38,366 nucleotides of DNA from Oscillospiraceae bacterium (lineage in GTDB: Bacteria > Bacillota > Clostridia > Oscillospirales > Oscillospiraceae): the NCBI GenBank assembly GCA_017538965.1, contig JAFYHU010000055.1, forward strand, positions 1 through 38,366. The letters are read 5' to 3'. The position numbers were made by a program, and so were the translations under genes. Positions 18,729 through 27,955 of this stretch are shown in pieces (the first letter of the stretch is position 1; each line of letters starts with the position of its first letter). The notes beneath the pieces are model-generated. The model ran no database searches and was not told the DNA's origin. It was given only the letters and a program-made list of their open reading frames with translations.

Positions 18729-18751
18729 TTGACGGATTTATTGACGGTCAA
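18729..18751 (+). promoter_or_regulatory. Repeated TTGACGG element upstream of the surface-protein gene
   Basis: TTGACGG occurs at 18729-18735 and again at 18741-18747, twelve bases apart. The second copy is part of the inverted repeat TTGAC-G-GTCAA (18741-18751). No matching -10 is correctly spaced, so these read as protein-binding half-sites about 75 bases upstream of the promoter. Confidence 0.35.
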
Positions 18752-18824
18752 AGTAGTATTATGATGGCAGATATCCCTTCGCGGCGGCATTCAGGCCTTT
18801 TTGATTCTTTTTCTGTTTCAAGAA

Positions 18825-18853
18825 TTGAATAATCAGGGATTCTGTGTTATAAT
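18825..18853 (+). promoter_or_regulatory. Promoter of the giant surface protein
   Basis: TTGAAT (18825-18830), a 17-base spacer and a perfect TATAAT (18848-18853) with a TG extension. It lies about 67 bases before the start codon at 18920. Confidence 0.8.
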
Positions 18854-18919
18854 TATTCGGTTTGTTATTGGCTTTTCATTTGCTGATTCCTCTTTGCAGG
18901 TTTAGAAAGGGCAATATTT

Positions 18920-21900
18920 ATGAGAGAATCTACCGTGAGAAAAATGGTTAAAGAACATACAGATCATGCAAGCTGGCTGTGGCTGTTCCTCTTGCTGGCC
19001 GCCTTCGTGATAGCCCTGGCCTTCGCCATGGTACACAAGACAGTGAGCGCGCAGACCTACACGAAGCGTGTTTTTGCATGTCCATATGCAGAAGAGGGAG
19101 CCGAACGCGTGGCGCACACGCACAATGACGACTGCTATGAAAACGGCGTTCTGATCTGCACGCTGCCCGAGCTCGAAGCGCACACCCATACCGACGCGTG
19201 CTATACCGAAGAAAAAGTTCTCATCTGCGACCTGGAAGAGAGCGACGGCCATGTCCACACGGAGGACTGTTATATCCTTGAGCGCGGCGATCTGACCTGT
19301 GAAAACACAGACCCGGAGCATGAACATACCGATGAATGCTATGAGTGGATTCCTGCTCTGAACTGCGGCATGGACGAGGGGGACGGTGCTCACCATCACA
19401 GCGACGAATGCTATGAAATCCGGAGAGAGCTCAGCTGCGGCAAGGAAGAGCTGAGCGAGCACGTGCATACGGTCGACTGCTTCGAGGTGGTTGACATGTC
19501 TTCGGAAGATATCGAAGAAATGAGAATCAGCGAGCTCCCCGAGAGCGATCCCTATGCCGACGTCGAGACCGCAGATGAATGGGAGAGCCGCTTTGCCAAT
19601 ATCCGGCTGACAGGACACTGGGACGCTGATCTGCTGACGATTGCCGAGACCCAGATCGGTTACACCGAGAGCGCCCGGAACTTCGAAGCGACCCTCAATG
19701 AGGACGACAACGGTTACACGCAAAGGGGCTGGACACGCTACGGCGCCTGGTACGGCATTCCCTATGGCGACTGGAGCGCCATGTTCGTTTCCTTCTGCCT
19801 CAACTATGCCGACATTCCCGTGTCTGCTGTTCCTCAGGACGGGGATGCCGCCTCCCTGGCCAACCGTTTTTCCGACTGCGGCCTGTATGCCTCCGCATCC
19901 GACTATATTCCGAAGCCCGGCGATCTGATCTTCCTTGACCGGACCGGCGACGGGATGATCGATCATGTCGGTATCGTTTATGCTGTCGATGCCGACAACG
20001 GCCTGATTACCGCCATCGAAGGCGATCGCACCGACTCCGTGGCATATTTTGACTACAATCTCTCCGACTATGACATCATGGGATACGGCATCCTGCCCGA
20101 GAATCCGGACGCTCCCGAAGAGACCGTGCAGCCTGAAGAGAACCCGACCCCGTCCGAGGACGAAGCAGAAGCGGCGGCACGGGAAGCACTGGAGAAGAGC
20201 ATGCCGGCTGTTTCGTTCACCGAACGTGCCGGCGCCATGCGCGTCACGGTGGAAGCCGATGTCGGCGCGTTCCCGGCCGGAACCACCATGAAGGTCGTTC
20301 CCATAACCGATGAGGGCCTTGCCGATACGCTTGCCCCGGCGATTATCGGGGAAATCGTTGAGGTGCAGGCGGTCGACATCACGTTCTATGATGCCGACGG
20401 CAACGAGATTGAACCGCTGATCCCGATCCGGGTTATGATGCGTCCCTTTGACGAGACCGAGGCGGACAACGTCGATGTTGTCCACGTGGACAACGAAGGG
20501 AATGTCACCACCGTGGAACTGCCCGAAGACCTGGAACAGCCCGATCAGGGCGTTGCCTTTGATGCCGACGCCTTCTCTATGTATGCGATTGTCTACTCCG
20601 TAAAGAGGACCGTCATTTCGTCTTCCGGGCAGGCCTATGACATCACGGTGACCTATGACGAGTCCGCCGGCGTTCCGGAGGGAGCGGAGCTGGTTGTCGA
20701 AGAGATTCTTCCGGATGCCGGAGCGGCTGAGGATGGCTCGGATTACGACAGCTATGTCGAAATGACGCGGGAAGCCCTGGGCCTGGAATCCGGGGAATTT
20801 GCCTATGCCCGCTTTTTCGACATCAAAATTGTGGATCCGGCCGGCGAAAAGGTCAGCATCAATGCCCCCGTGGCCGTGAAGATCGAGCTTGCGGATAAGG
20901 AGACGGATGAAGCATCCGCCGAAAACACCATGGTTGTCCACTTCCCGGACGAAGGGGACACACCTGATATTGTTCAGAATGTGAATGTTTCTGTGACGGA
21001 GTCGGCAGAGGACGTAACCGCCCTCAGCTTCAAGACCTCCGGCTTTTCTATTTATGCGATTGTGGAACCTTCCGATCTGCAGAACAACAGCCCGAAAGAT
21101 ATCAGCGAACTGGATGGAAAGAGTTTTTATCTTTCCGTTAATGACTGCTATTTCAGTAATGAAATAAACAACATCGGCAGCAATAATAACTATACTTTGA
21201 TTAAAGCAACGGATTCGCAAAATACCGTACAATATACTTTTGAAGCTGTCCCGGATTTTCAGAATCAGTTTGCAATTTCCTGTCTGATAGAGGGGATGAA
21301 AAAATATGTCAAAATGGAGAAATATGACAACGATTACGGTACTTTCTCCTTCGACGATGATCCGACAGCTTTTACGGTTGCGCTCTATAGTTCCGCTTCT
21401 CATGCCAACGACTATTTTGTCATCAGTTACTCTGAGGAGAATACAACCCTGTATTGGAACCTGAGAGCGGACAATGGGGAGAACTCGGGCTTCCAGGGGT
21501 ATTCACAGCTTGGGACGGGATGTCAGATAAAGCTCAGCTATCCCGAAGATACTCAGACTGATCCCTTGCATCTGGACAACCAAACATTCGGAATTATCTA
21601 TTATAAGACCGGCATGACCGGTGTTGCTCTGGGATCAACAGCGTATGATGCTTCAAATATTAATGCACAGGAATTGCTGGTCCGGCCTGACGTTTCGGAC
21701 CATGATGGCGTTTTGTTTGAGTACGAAAAAGGTGTTATTGCTCAGTGGACATTTCATTACGTATCGCCGAATCAATATTATATTTCTACTTTGGCAGATG
21801 GCACAGAGAATTATCTAGCAATATATGATAATGCAGTAACGCTGGTGAATGATCCTGACAGAGCGACTCAGATTACGGTTACCCCCGGATCGGATACGCA

Positions 21901-24900
21901 TGCCGGACGTTATCAGCTTTCCTGCAACGGAAAGGCGCTTAATCTGACAAACGGAAAAGCGGCGGACGGTTTTGGCGCTGCAAACCAGAACGCAAATACA
22001 GATACCGAGTGGATGAATCTGGTAGGAGAGTCGGAAAACCAAGACATGGCCTTTACCGTTTACACGGCTCAAAAAGCAGATATCTCAGCTTCAGCTTCTA
22101 TAGTGAATGGGGATAAGCCGGTTACCAGCGGAGACACTGTCATTATCTATACGCGTATATGGAATTATGATACCCTGGAATATGACTATTATGTTGTTGA
22201 TTATGACGGAAAGCTCTTCCGGGCCTATGAGAGCGGCGATGTAATTCAGTGGGTTGGTGAAGAAGAGAAAGGAAAACCTATTAAAGCTGAATGGACGTTC
22301 ACAGAATGCACTGAAGGGGAAGGTTCCAGCACCGGCTTTTTTGCATTGGAGAACTTTAATAACGAGTATCTGATGCCGAAGCTCTCAGACAGCGAAATTC
22401 TGAGAACGAAGACTTCGGACACAGACCTGATGGGGATTGAACTGCCGGGGCGTATCAACAACGAACACTACACCAAGGTTGTGTCAAAAGACGATAACTA
22501 CAATCAGTATGCCGGACTGAAAGCGGAGAACGGGAAAATTGTTTCCGTTCCCATGACAAAGTCGGATGATTTCTATTTTGCAATCATCCAAAAGCCGGAA
22601 ACGGAATTCCATTATGTAACAACAGTTGATAATAATGTTCACGGAATCCAGATGTTTATGCAAGATTATCCCTATCAGGGGAAGCATGATGATTATGGAT
22701 ACAGATCAGATACGCAGAGTGCTGTTCTGAATCGACCTGGTATTGATAAGGTAGATAGCAACAATCGTGGAATAGTTAAACCTTATTTGGAGTCTAACGG
22801 CTATCCGGATACGCATGTAAATGGGCATAATCTGATCGAACTTTACAGTGAAGAATATCCGGTCAATCATCTGTTCATAGAGAGCACTCATAACGAGAGC
22901 GGCTACTTTGAGTATGACAGTACGCAGAACTTCGCATCTCTGACATCTGAGATGGGAAGCAATGGTACAGACTTTGTTGTTATTAATGAGCTGGGTACCA
23001 ACGACAGCAACAATAATTGGGATACCAGAAAGCATGGAATGTTCATGCCCTATAATTATCTTAACTCTCAGCTCGTTTCTAAGTTGACGAACGATACGGA
23101 TACACTTGGAAATCCACTTTCCGATCTTGATCCGCGAAAACATGAGCAATTATATAAAATTCCTGCCGTTTATCCGCCGGCAGGCGGAGGAGATCCCAAA
23201 CCGGGCGATGCTGACTATTTCTTCGGGATGGAGATGAGGGCCAGTTTTATGCAGACAGCAAACGGTCTGGATAACTGGGGACACGACATTATCTTCGAGT
23301 TTTCCGGGGACGATGACTTCTGGCTGTATGTGGACGGGTATCTGGTTCTTGACCTCGGTGGTGTGCATTCTGCTTCTGCCGGCACCGTTAATTTCCGCAC
23401 AGGAGATGTTTATTATACAATCCGTGATCCTAAAGGAAATGTGATAATCAATAATGAACATACCACGTTGAGGGAATTGTTTAAAACGGCTTATAAGGCG
23501 CAATATCCAGAGGAAGCGGATTCTAATGTTGAGGAGTGGTTAAACGGTATCTTTAAAGACGGCGGTACTGTCTTTAATGACTATTCCTCGCATGAAATGA
23601 AGATGTTCTACATGGAGCGTGGTGCGAGTTCGTCCAATCTGCATATGCGCTTCAATCTGGCGCCGGTTGAACCGGGACAGATCAAGCTGACAAAGACGGT
23701 ATCCGGAACGGATAAACAGGATTATCTGGGTGCTCGTTTTGCCTATCAGATTGAATATGAAACGGATAATGGATGGACTAAGCTCTCGAATCCTGATCTG
23801 GTTACCATTTCCGGCTCGAATAAGGATGATTTCTACAAACCCAGTTTAGAAATAGGGGATGTTGAATATGATAATGTCTTCCTGCTCAGCCCGGGACAGA
23901 CAGCGGTAATCAGAATACCCGGAGGTGACGATACCAAGTATCGCATCAAGGAATGCGGAATACAGACAACGATTTACGATGAAGTAAAAGCAAACAATGT
24001 ACCGGTTGAAGGAGTGGCCTCCGGAGGCCTTGCTGGTTATGAAGATTTTCCGATCTCGGAAGCTACGGTGAGAGACAGAAAGCAGGTCGTATATGATAAC
24101 CATGTAGAAGAAGGCAGCTTGCGCAATCTTCAGATTACCAAAAAGCTCTATGACGTTGAAGAAAATGAAATAAGTAATAGTGATCAAACATTCTCTTTCC
24201 AGGTCCGGTTTGGAGAAGAAGATATCCTTTATCTTGCTGACGGATATTATTATGTATTGAATTCGGAAAACTATTATTGCACTTTCAATTCGGATACAGT
24301 TTCATTTGAATCTACGAACGAGAAGTCTTTTGATCAATTGGTTAAGAAAGGGTTGGAGGAATCGGCAAGATTCAGAGTTTCTCCGACTACCGGAAAGATC
24401 GAAAATATCCCCGTTGGATATACTGTAGAAATTCGAAATCTTATTCCGGGAACATACTTCCATGTAGAAGAATGTGATGTGCCTGCAGGATACAAGCTGT
24501 TGGGATATGAAATGCTCTCTGATGGGGGTAATGCTACTTATGTCCTCCAGATAGACAAAACTGATAAATACAATTTCGGGATAATCAGAGAAATTGAAAC
24601 AACTGCACATGTCTTAGTTAAAAACCAGATGGGTTGGGGACTGACGATCAACAAGATCTGGTCGGACAAGGATTCCATGGAATCCCATGATACGATTTAT
24701 TTCGCGGTATATGTGGATGGCGAAATCGTAGAAGATACTCTTAGGAAGATGACGACCAACGAATCTTCCCTTTACTATTACTTTGATAATTTGGCAGAAG
24801 GAGCAGAATTCAGCGATTATAAGGTTTATGAGGTTCAAATTGACGGAGAGCCAGAGACAAATGACGAGGGATACGTTACAAACTGGAGGTCACTCAACAT

Positions 24901-26278
24901 AACACCTGTCGATGGTCAGAACGTTCAGACTATAATTGTAGGTGGAACTCCCAAAGGCGGTGCCCATGAAGAAGGATTCACGTATACTGCTTCCTATACC
25001 ACAGGAACCCCAACCGGAACCCATCAGAATACCCGCGTCGATACGGTAAAAAACACCAGACCCGGTATTAAGCTGATTAAAACTGATATGAGCGGTGCTG
25101 CAGTTGGCGGTGCGGAGTTCGAATTGGAATTCCCCGATGGAGAAACAACAAAGACATATACATCTGATGCCAATGAAGGAGGATTGATTACTACCATCTA
25201 TCAGCCCGGTGAATACATATTGACCGAGACAAAAACTCCGAAAGGATGGCAGACTCTGACGAATTCACTGAAAATCACGGTTTCTGTAACAGATACTTAT
25301 CATGTTGAAGTTACTGAAGTCGGCCAGGATAATCAGGCATTCGATCAGACAGATTATATTAGCCAGGATGGTAACACGATTACGGTTGCTATCAAGAATC
25401 GCCCGTATACACTGAAAGCAATCAAGTATGATGCTTCTTCAAAGAATGATCAGCCGACGCCGATGGCAGGAATTCAATTTGCTCTCTACAAAGGAACGGT
25501 AAGCGATTCAACTCTCAAAGCCGAAGGGTTTACCGATAATAATGGAGTGATACCCGGGATTACCGAAGCTCTGGAACCAGGCACATACATTCTGGTTGAA
25601 AAAGCTGTTCCTGAAAGATATGAACAACTGCCCCCCCTGAAATTTACAATCCGTGATACCGGGGAAATCCAGCTGGAAGGGAATAACGGAGAATACTGGG
25701 AACTGACTTTTGAGGATGATGAAAACACCCAAAGAAGAGACATGGTCCTGAAAGTCTACAACCACATCATCAAGCAAAAAATCCGCATTATAAAGATGGA
25801 TGAAATCAGCATTCTCAATGAGGAACAGAAGGTGTACGTTGGCGGTGCCGGGTTTACACTTGGTATTAACGATCAGGTATTGCTTGAAGATTTGATTTCT
25901 CAGGCGTCTAACGGAGTAGTCAGGGTCAATGACGGGAGCACAGATGATTCCGGAGATCATGTGTTCACGATTCCCATAGGGAAATACAGCCTGAATGAGA
26001 CTGTTGTCCCTGCCGGATACATTCCGCTGAGCGGGCCTGTCACCATTCAGGTTGACAAAGATGGCGTTTCCTATCAGCAACCGGACGTTTTTGGCGGGGT
26101 ACCACAGACAGCTCGTATAGAGAAAGATGCTTACACAGTGTACGTATATAACTCTGCGGGCTACGAACTCCCGGCTTCAGGCGGGAGCGGGACGGCGCTG
26201 TATACGGCGCTGGGCGGCCTGATGACCGCGACGGCCGGTGCGGCCCTGGTCCTCTGCAGAAAGAAGAAAGAAGCCTGA
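18920..26278 (+). CDS. Giant cell-wall-anchored surface protein: His/Cys repeats, CHAP-like, fibro-slime/PA14-like and SpaA/Cna_B domains
   Basis: A 2452-residue exported, sortase-anchored protein. Order: membrane signal (about 19-38, VSA before Q); six HxHxxxCY repeats (about 65-190); a CHAP-type amidase fold (about 225-395) where the catalytic Cys position is Ser286 (YGDWSAMF) while His349 is kept; linker domains ending in SxYAIV; then a long ligand-like region. A fibro-slime/PA14-like segment lies around 1450-1490 (EFSGDDDFWLYVDGYLVLDL). SpaA/Cna_B-like prealbumin repeats run from about 1575 to 2400 (EYILTETKTPKGW; TYILVEKAVPERY; KYSLNETVVPAGY). The end is a sorting signal, LPASGG (from 2417), a hydrophobic segment and RKKKEA. 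The interior from about 21,100 to 26,100 is much more AT-rich than both ends, suggesting a mosaic gene. It probably acts as an adhesin or stalk; the ligand is unknown. Confidence 0.9.
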   Translation: MRESTVRKMVKEHTDHASWLWLFLLLAAFVIALAFAMVHKTVSAQTYTKRVFACPYAEEGAERVAHTHNDDCYENGVLICTLPELEAHTHTDACYTEEKVLICDLEESDGHVHTEDCYILERGDLTCENTDPEHEHTDECYEWIPALNCGMDEGDGAHHHSDECYEIRRELSCGKEELSEHVHTVDCFEVVDMSSEDIEEMRISELPESDPYADVETADEWESRFANIRLTGHWDADLLTIAETQIGYTESARNFEATLNEDDNGYTQRGWTRYGAWYGIPYGDWSAMFVSFCLNYADIPVSAVPQDGDAASLANRFSDCGLYASASDYIPKPGDLIFLDRTGDGMIDHVGIVYAVDADNGLITAIEGDRTDSVAYFDYNLSDYDIMGYGILPENPDAPEETVQPEENPTPSEDEAEAAAREALEKSMPAVSFTERAGAMRVTVEADVGAFPAGTTMKVVPITDEGLADTLAPAIIGEIVEVQAVDITFYDADGNEIEPLIPIRVMMRPFDETEADNVDVVHVDNEGNVTTVELPEDLEQPDQGVAFDADAFSMYAIVYSVKRTVISSSGQAYDITVTYDESAGVPEGAELVVEEILPDAGAAEDGSDYDSYVEMTREALGLESGEFAYARFFDIKIVDPAGEKVSINAPVAVKIELADKETDEASAENTMVVHFPDEGDTPDIVQNVNVSVTESAEDVTALSFKTSGFSIYAIVEPSDLQNNSPKDISELDGKSFYLSVNDCYFSNEINNIGSNNNYTLIKATDSQNTVQYTFEAVPDFQNQFAISCLIEGMKKYVKMEKYDNDYGTFSFDDDPTAFTVALYSSASHANDYFVISYSEENTTLYWNLRADNGENSGFQGYSQLGTGCQIKLSYPEDTQTDPLHLDNQTFGIIYYKTGMTGVALGSTAYDASNINAQELLVRPDVSDHDGVLFEYEKGVIAQWTFHYVSPNQYYISTLADGTENYLAIYDNAVTLVNDPDRATQITVTPGSDTHAGRYQLSCNGKALNLTNGKAADGFGAANQNANTDTEWMNLVGESENQDMAFTVYTAQKADISASASIVNGDKPVTSGDTVIIYTRIWNYDTLEYDYYVVDYDGKLFRAYESGDVIQWVGEEEKGKPIKAEWTFTECTEGEGSSTGFFALENFNNEYLMPKLSDSEILRTKTSDTDLMGIELPGRINNEHYTKVVSKDDNYNQYAGLKAENGKIVSVPMTKSDDFYFAIIQKPETEFHYVTTVDNNVHGIQMFMQDYPYQGKHDDYGYRSDTQSAVLNRPGIDKVDSNNRGIVKPYLESNGYPDTHVNGHNLIELYSEEYPVNHLFIESTHNESGYFEYDSTQNFASLTSEMGSNGTDFVVINELGTNDSNNNWDTRKHGMFMPYNYLNSQLVSKLTNDTDTLGNPLSDLDPRKHEQLYKIPAVYPPAGGGDPKPGDADYFFGMEMRASFMQTANGLDNWGHDIIFEFSGDDDFWLYVDGYLVLDLGGVHSASAGTVNFRTGDVYYTIRDPKGNVIINNEHTTLRELFKTAYKAQYPEEADSNVEEWLNGIFKDGGTVFNDYSSHEMKMFYMERGASSSNLHMRFNLAPVEPGQIKLTKTVSGTDKQDYLGARFAYQIEYETDNGWTKLSNPDLVTISGSNKDDFYKPSLEIGDVEYDNVFLLSPGQTAVIRIPGGDDTKYRIKECGIQTTIYDEVKANNVPVEGVASGGLAGYEDFPISEATVRDRKQVVYDNHVEEGSLRNLQITKKLYDVEENEISNSDQTFSFQVRFGEEDILYLADGYYYVLNSENYYCTFNSDTVSFESTNEKSFDQLVKKGLEESARFRVSPTTGKIENIPVGYTVEIRNLIPGTYFHVEECDVPAGYKLLGYEMLSDGGNATYVLQIDKTDKYNFGIIREIETTAHVLVKNQMGWGLTINKIWSDKDSMESHDTIYFAVYVDGEIVEDTLRKMTTNESSLYYYFDNLAEGAEFSDYKVYEVQIDGEPETNDEGYVTNWRSLNITPVDGQNVQTIIVGGTPKGGAHEEGFTYTASYTTGTPTGTHQNTRVDTVKNTRPGIKLIKTDMSGAAVGGAEFELEFPDGETTKTYTSDANEGGLITTIYQPGEYILTETKTPKGWQTLTNSLKITVSVTDTYHVEVTEVGQDNQAFDQTDYISQDGNTITVAIKNRPYTLKAIKYDASSKNDQPTPMAGIQFALYKGTVSDSTLKAEGFTDNNGVIPGITEALEPGTYILVEKAVPERYEQLPPLKFTIRDTGEIQLEGNNGEYWELTFEDDENTQRRDMVLKVYNHIIKQKIRIIKMDEISILNEEQKVYVGGAGFTLGINDQVLLEDLISQASNGVVRVNDGSTDDSGDHVFTIPIGKYSLNETVVPAGYIPLSGPVTIQVDKDGVSYQQPDVFGGVPQTARIEKDAYTVYVYNSAGYELPASGGSGTALYTALGGLMTATAGAALVLCRKKKEA

Positions 26279-26294
26279 GCTCAGGAAAGAGAAA

Positions 26295-26660
26295 ATGAAG
26301 CCTGAACCCAACGAAAAAGCCCCGGTTTATATCGCTGCGATCGTGGCAGTGATCATGGTTTTTGCCGCAAAGAGCGATGAAGCGATGATCATTCCTGCCG
26401 CGCTGACGCTGGTCATGGTTGTGGTGATTGCCGCGATCTCTTCCGCACTGGCAAAAAGGAAAAAGAAGGCGGCCGCCAAAGAGGCTGGCCGCCGGGAAAA
26501 CCCCCTGCGAGATTCGTATTCGGCTGCCGGAAACAGGGGAGAGGACTATCAGGAGCACGACAGAAATCAGCGCCTTCAGCAGCTCGACGAGTGGCTGAAG
26601 AGCGGCCTGATCGACAAAAAGGAATACAGGGAACTGAAGAAAAAATATCAAAACATGTAA
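26295..26660 (+). CDS. Small SHOCT-domain membrane protein
   Basis: A 121-residue protein with two membrane segments (about residues 10-25 and 31-51), a basic stretch (AKRKKKAAAKEAGRR), a charged linker and a C-terminal SHOCT domain, LQQLDEWLKSGLIDKKEYRE followed by LKKKY. SHOCT domains are short oligomerisation modules at the ends of many membrane proteins. The function is unknown. The ATG at 26295 follows AGGAAAGAG and lies 16 bases after the surface-protein stop, so it is probably cotranscribed and could aid its display. An in-frame start at 26238 inside the upstream gene is unlikely. Confidence 0.75.
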   Translation: MKPEPNEKAPVYIAAIVAVIMVFAAKSDEAMIIPAALTLVMVVVIAAISSALAKRKKKAAAKEAGRRENPLRDSYSAAGNRGEDYQEHDRNQRLQQLDEWLKSGLIDKKEYRELKKKYQNM

Positions 26661-26674
26661 GGCCGAAAAAGCAA

Positions 26675-26715
26675 AACCTCCCGGTACTGTTCTGGAAAGA
26701 ACGTTCCGGGAGGTT
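26675..26715 (-). terminator. Intrinsic terminator of the minus-strand flippase-like gene
   Basis: AACCTCCCGG (26675-26684) pairs with CCGGGAGGTT (26706-26715), with GTTCT/AGAAC inside. On the minus strand the stem is followed by TTTTGCTTTTT. It may also help end the plus-strand SHOCT transcript, but that side lacks a T-run. Confidence 0.82.
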
Positions 26716-26722
26716 CGCCGTT

Positions 26723-27739
26723 TCAGCGTTTTGAGGTTTTCGGATACGGGATAAGAAGGCCGAGGCCGCTGAAGACAAGAGGAAAGACGAAGCTGAAACA
26801 GCGGGAGAGCAGCAGCGCACTGCCGATCAACCCGGGCGGAATCAGTTTGGCATAGAACAGCGTGTAACCGTATTCCGTAATCCCGGCGGTACCGGGGAAG
26901 GGAAGAGAGGATACCGAGATGAACAGAAGGGCCTGCGTGCAGAAGCAGGGGAACCAGCGCAGATCGCTGCAGCCCAGCGCGCGGCCGCAGAGGAAGGGGA
27001 TGGAGTGGTAAAGCAGAATCTGCACACCGGTGGTGAGAAGCATCTTGCAGAAAACATCCGGGTTCTGTTTCATGAGTCTGGCAACACGGCGGTAGGAAGC
27101 GAAGAAACGAAGAATTCTGCCTCCGGAGGAAGAGAAACGGGGAAAGCGCCCGACCAGCCGGACACAGACTCCGGCGAAGAAGGCGGCCAGCCGTCGGGAA
27201 AAAAGCACGGAAGACAGAAAAACCACGAGAAACAGATTGACGCCGAAGCCGAGGAGAAAAAGCCAGGAGAGACGGCCGGAAAGGGATGAGAAACCTGTCG
27301 GAGAGAAGAACGCACCGAAAACTCCGAACACAACGGAGACCAGCTGATAGCTGAGAAGCGCACAGAGCAGGGAAAAGGTCCCATGGGAGAGCGGGATTCC
27401 GTCCCGGCCCATATAGTAGAGCTGGGCCGGCTGTCCGCCGGTGGAAGAAGGCGTAATCGAACTGAAAAAGAAACCTGCGAAGGCATAACGGACGGCCTGA
27501 AAAGGACGAATTCGATCCCCGAAAAGACGAAGGCAGCGCCAGATGTTCAGGGCATCGCATGCGGCATAGACAGCCATGCAGAGGAGACAGAGCGCAAGCA
27601 GACGCAGATCTGCCCGGCGCAGAATCGCAGAGAGATCCTGACCGTTCAGCTCTTTCCGGATGATCCCGAGGGCAGCCGCGCTCAGAACGATCAGCAGCAG
27701 AATACCGGCCCAGAAGGATTTCTTATACCAGACTTTCAG
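26723..27739 (-). CDS. Lysylphosphatidylglycerol synthase TM-region family (UPF0104) membrane protein, CTG start
   Basis: A polytopic membrane protein with the LPG_synthase_TM signature: FAGFFFSSITPSSTGGQPAQ followed by LYYMGRDG, and PFPGTAGITEYGYTLFY. Relatives include the flippase half of MprF and AglD-like proteins, which move or modify lipids; there is no synthase domain here. The first ATG is at 27577 (284 residues), but that removes the first membrane helix. The frame continues 54 codons upstream through KSFWAGILLLIVLSAAALGI to a CTG at 27739, which has AAGGAG nine bases before it. No ATG, GTG or TTG lies between. I therefore place the start at CTG (338 residues, normal for the family). 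Confidence 0.78.
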   Translation of the reverse strand: MKVWYKKSFWAGILLLIVLSAAALGIIRKELNGQDLSAILRRADLRLLALCLLCMAVYAACDALNIWRCLRLFGDRIRPFQAVRYAFAGFFFSSITPSSTGGQPAQLYYMGRDGIPLSHGTFSLLCALLSYQLVSVVFGVFGAFFSPTGFSSLSGRLSWLFLLGFGVNLFLVVFLSSVLFSRRLAAFFAGVCVRLVGRFPRFSSSGGRILRFFASYRRVARLMKQNPDVFCKMLLTTGVQILLYHSIPFLCGRALGCSDLRWFPCFCTQALLFISVSSLPFPGTAGITEYGYTLFYAKLIPPGLIGSALLLSRCFSFVFPLVFSGLGLLIPYPKTSKR

Positions 27740-27783
27740 AACGCAGCGCTCCTTTCCTCCGATTTCGGTTTCACTCTTTGCGA

Positions 27784-27812
27784 ATTATATCACAGCGTCC
27801 GAAACATGGGAA
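27784..27812 (-). promoter_or_regulatory. Promoter of the flippase-like gene
   Basis: On the minus strand, TTCCCA (27807-27812), a 17-base spacer and a perfect TATAAT (27784-27789) with a TG extension. It supports a start at 27739 rather than 27577. Confidence 0.65.
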
Positions 27813-27831
27813 GACGGCGCTCAAAAAAGTA

Positions 27832-27860
27832 TTGACGGAGAATAGCAGGGATAGTAGAAT
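27832..27860 (+). promoter_or_regulatory. Promoter of the GAF-ABC/permease/GT2 operon
   Basis: TTGACG (27832-27837), a 17-base spacer and TAGAAT (27855-27860), about 95 bases before the GAF-ABC start. It is divergent from the promoter of the flippase-like gene. Confidence 0.75.
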
Positions 27861-27955
27861 AAAACAGCATATTTGTATGAAAAGACCGGACGGCGGCCCG
27901 CCGGAAAGACGGATCTGACCGGGGACCGAAAGCAGAAGAGGATCGGAGCAGGACG

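Noticed and set aside
18902-21403. 833-codon minus-strand frame over the start of the giant surface protein
   Set aside because: The plus-strand gene has signal peptide, repeats, promoter and ribosome binding site. The minus frame stops being open exactly where composition turns AT-rich, as expected for a GC-driven shadow.
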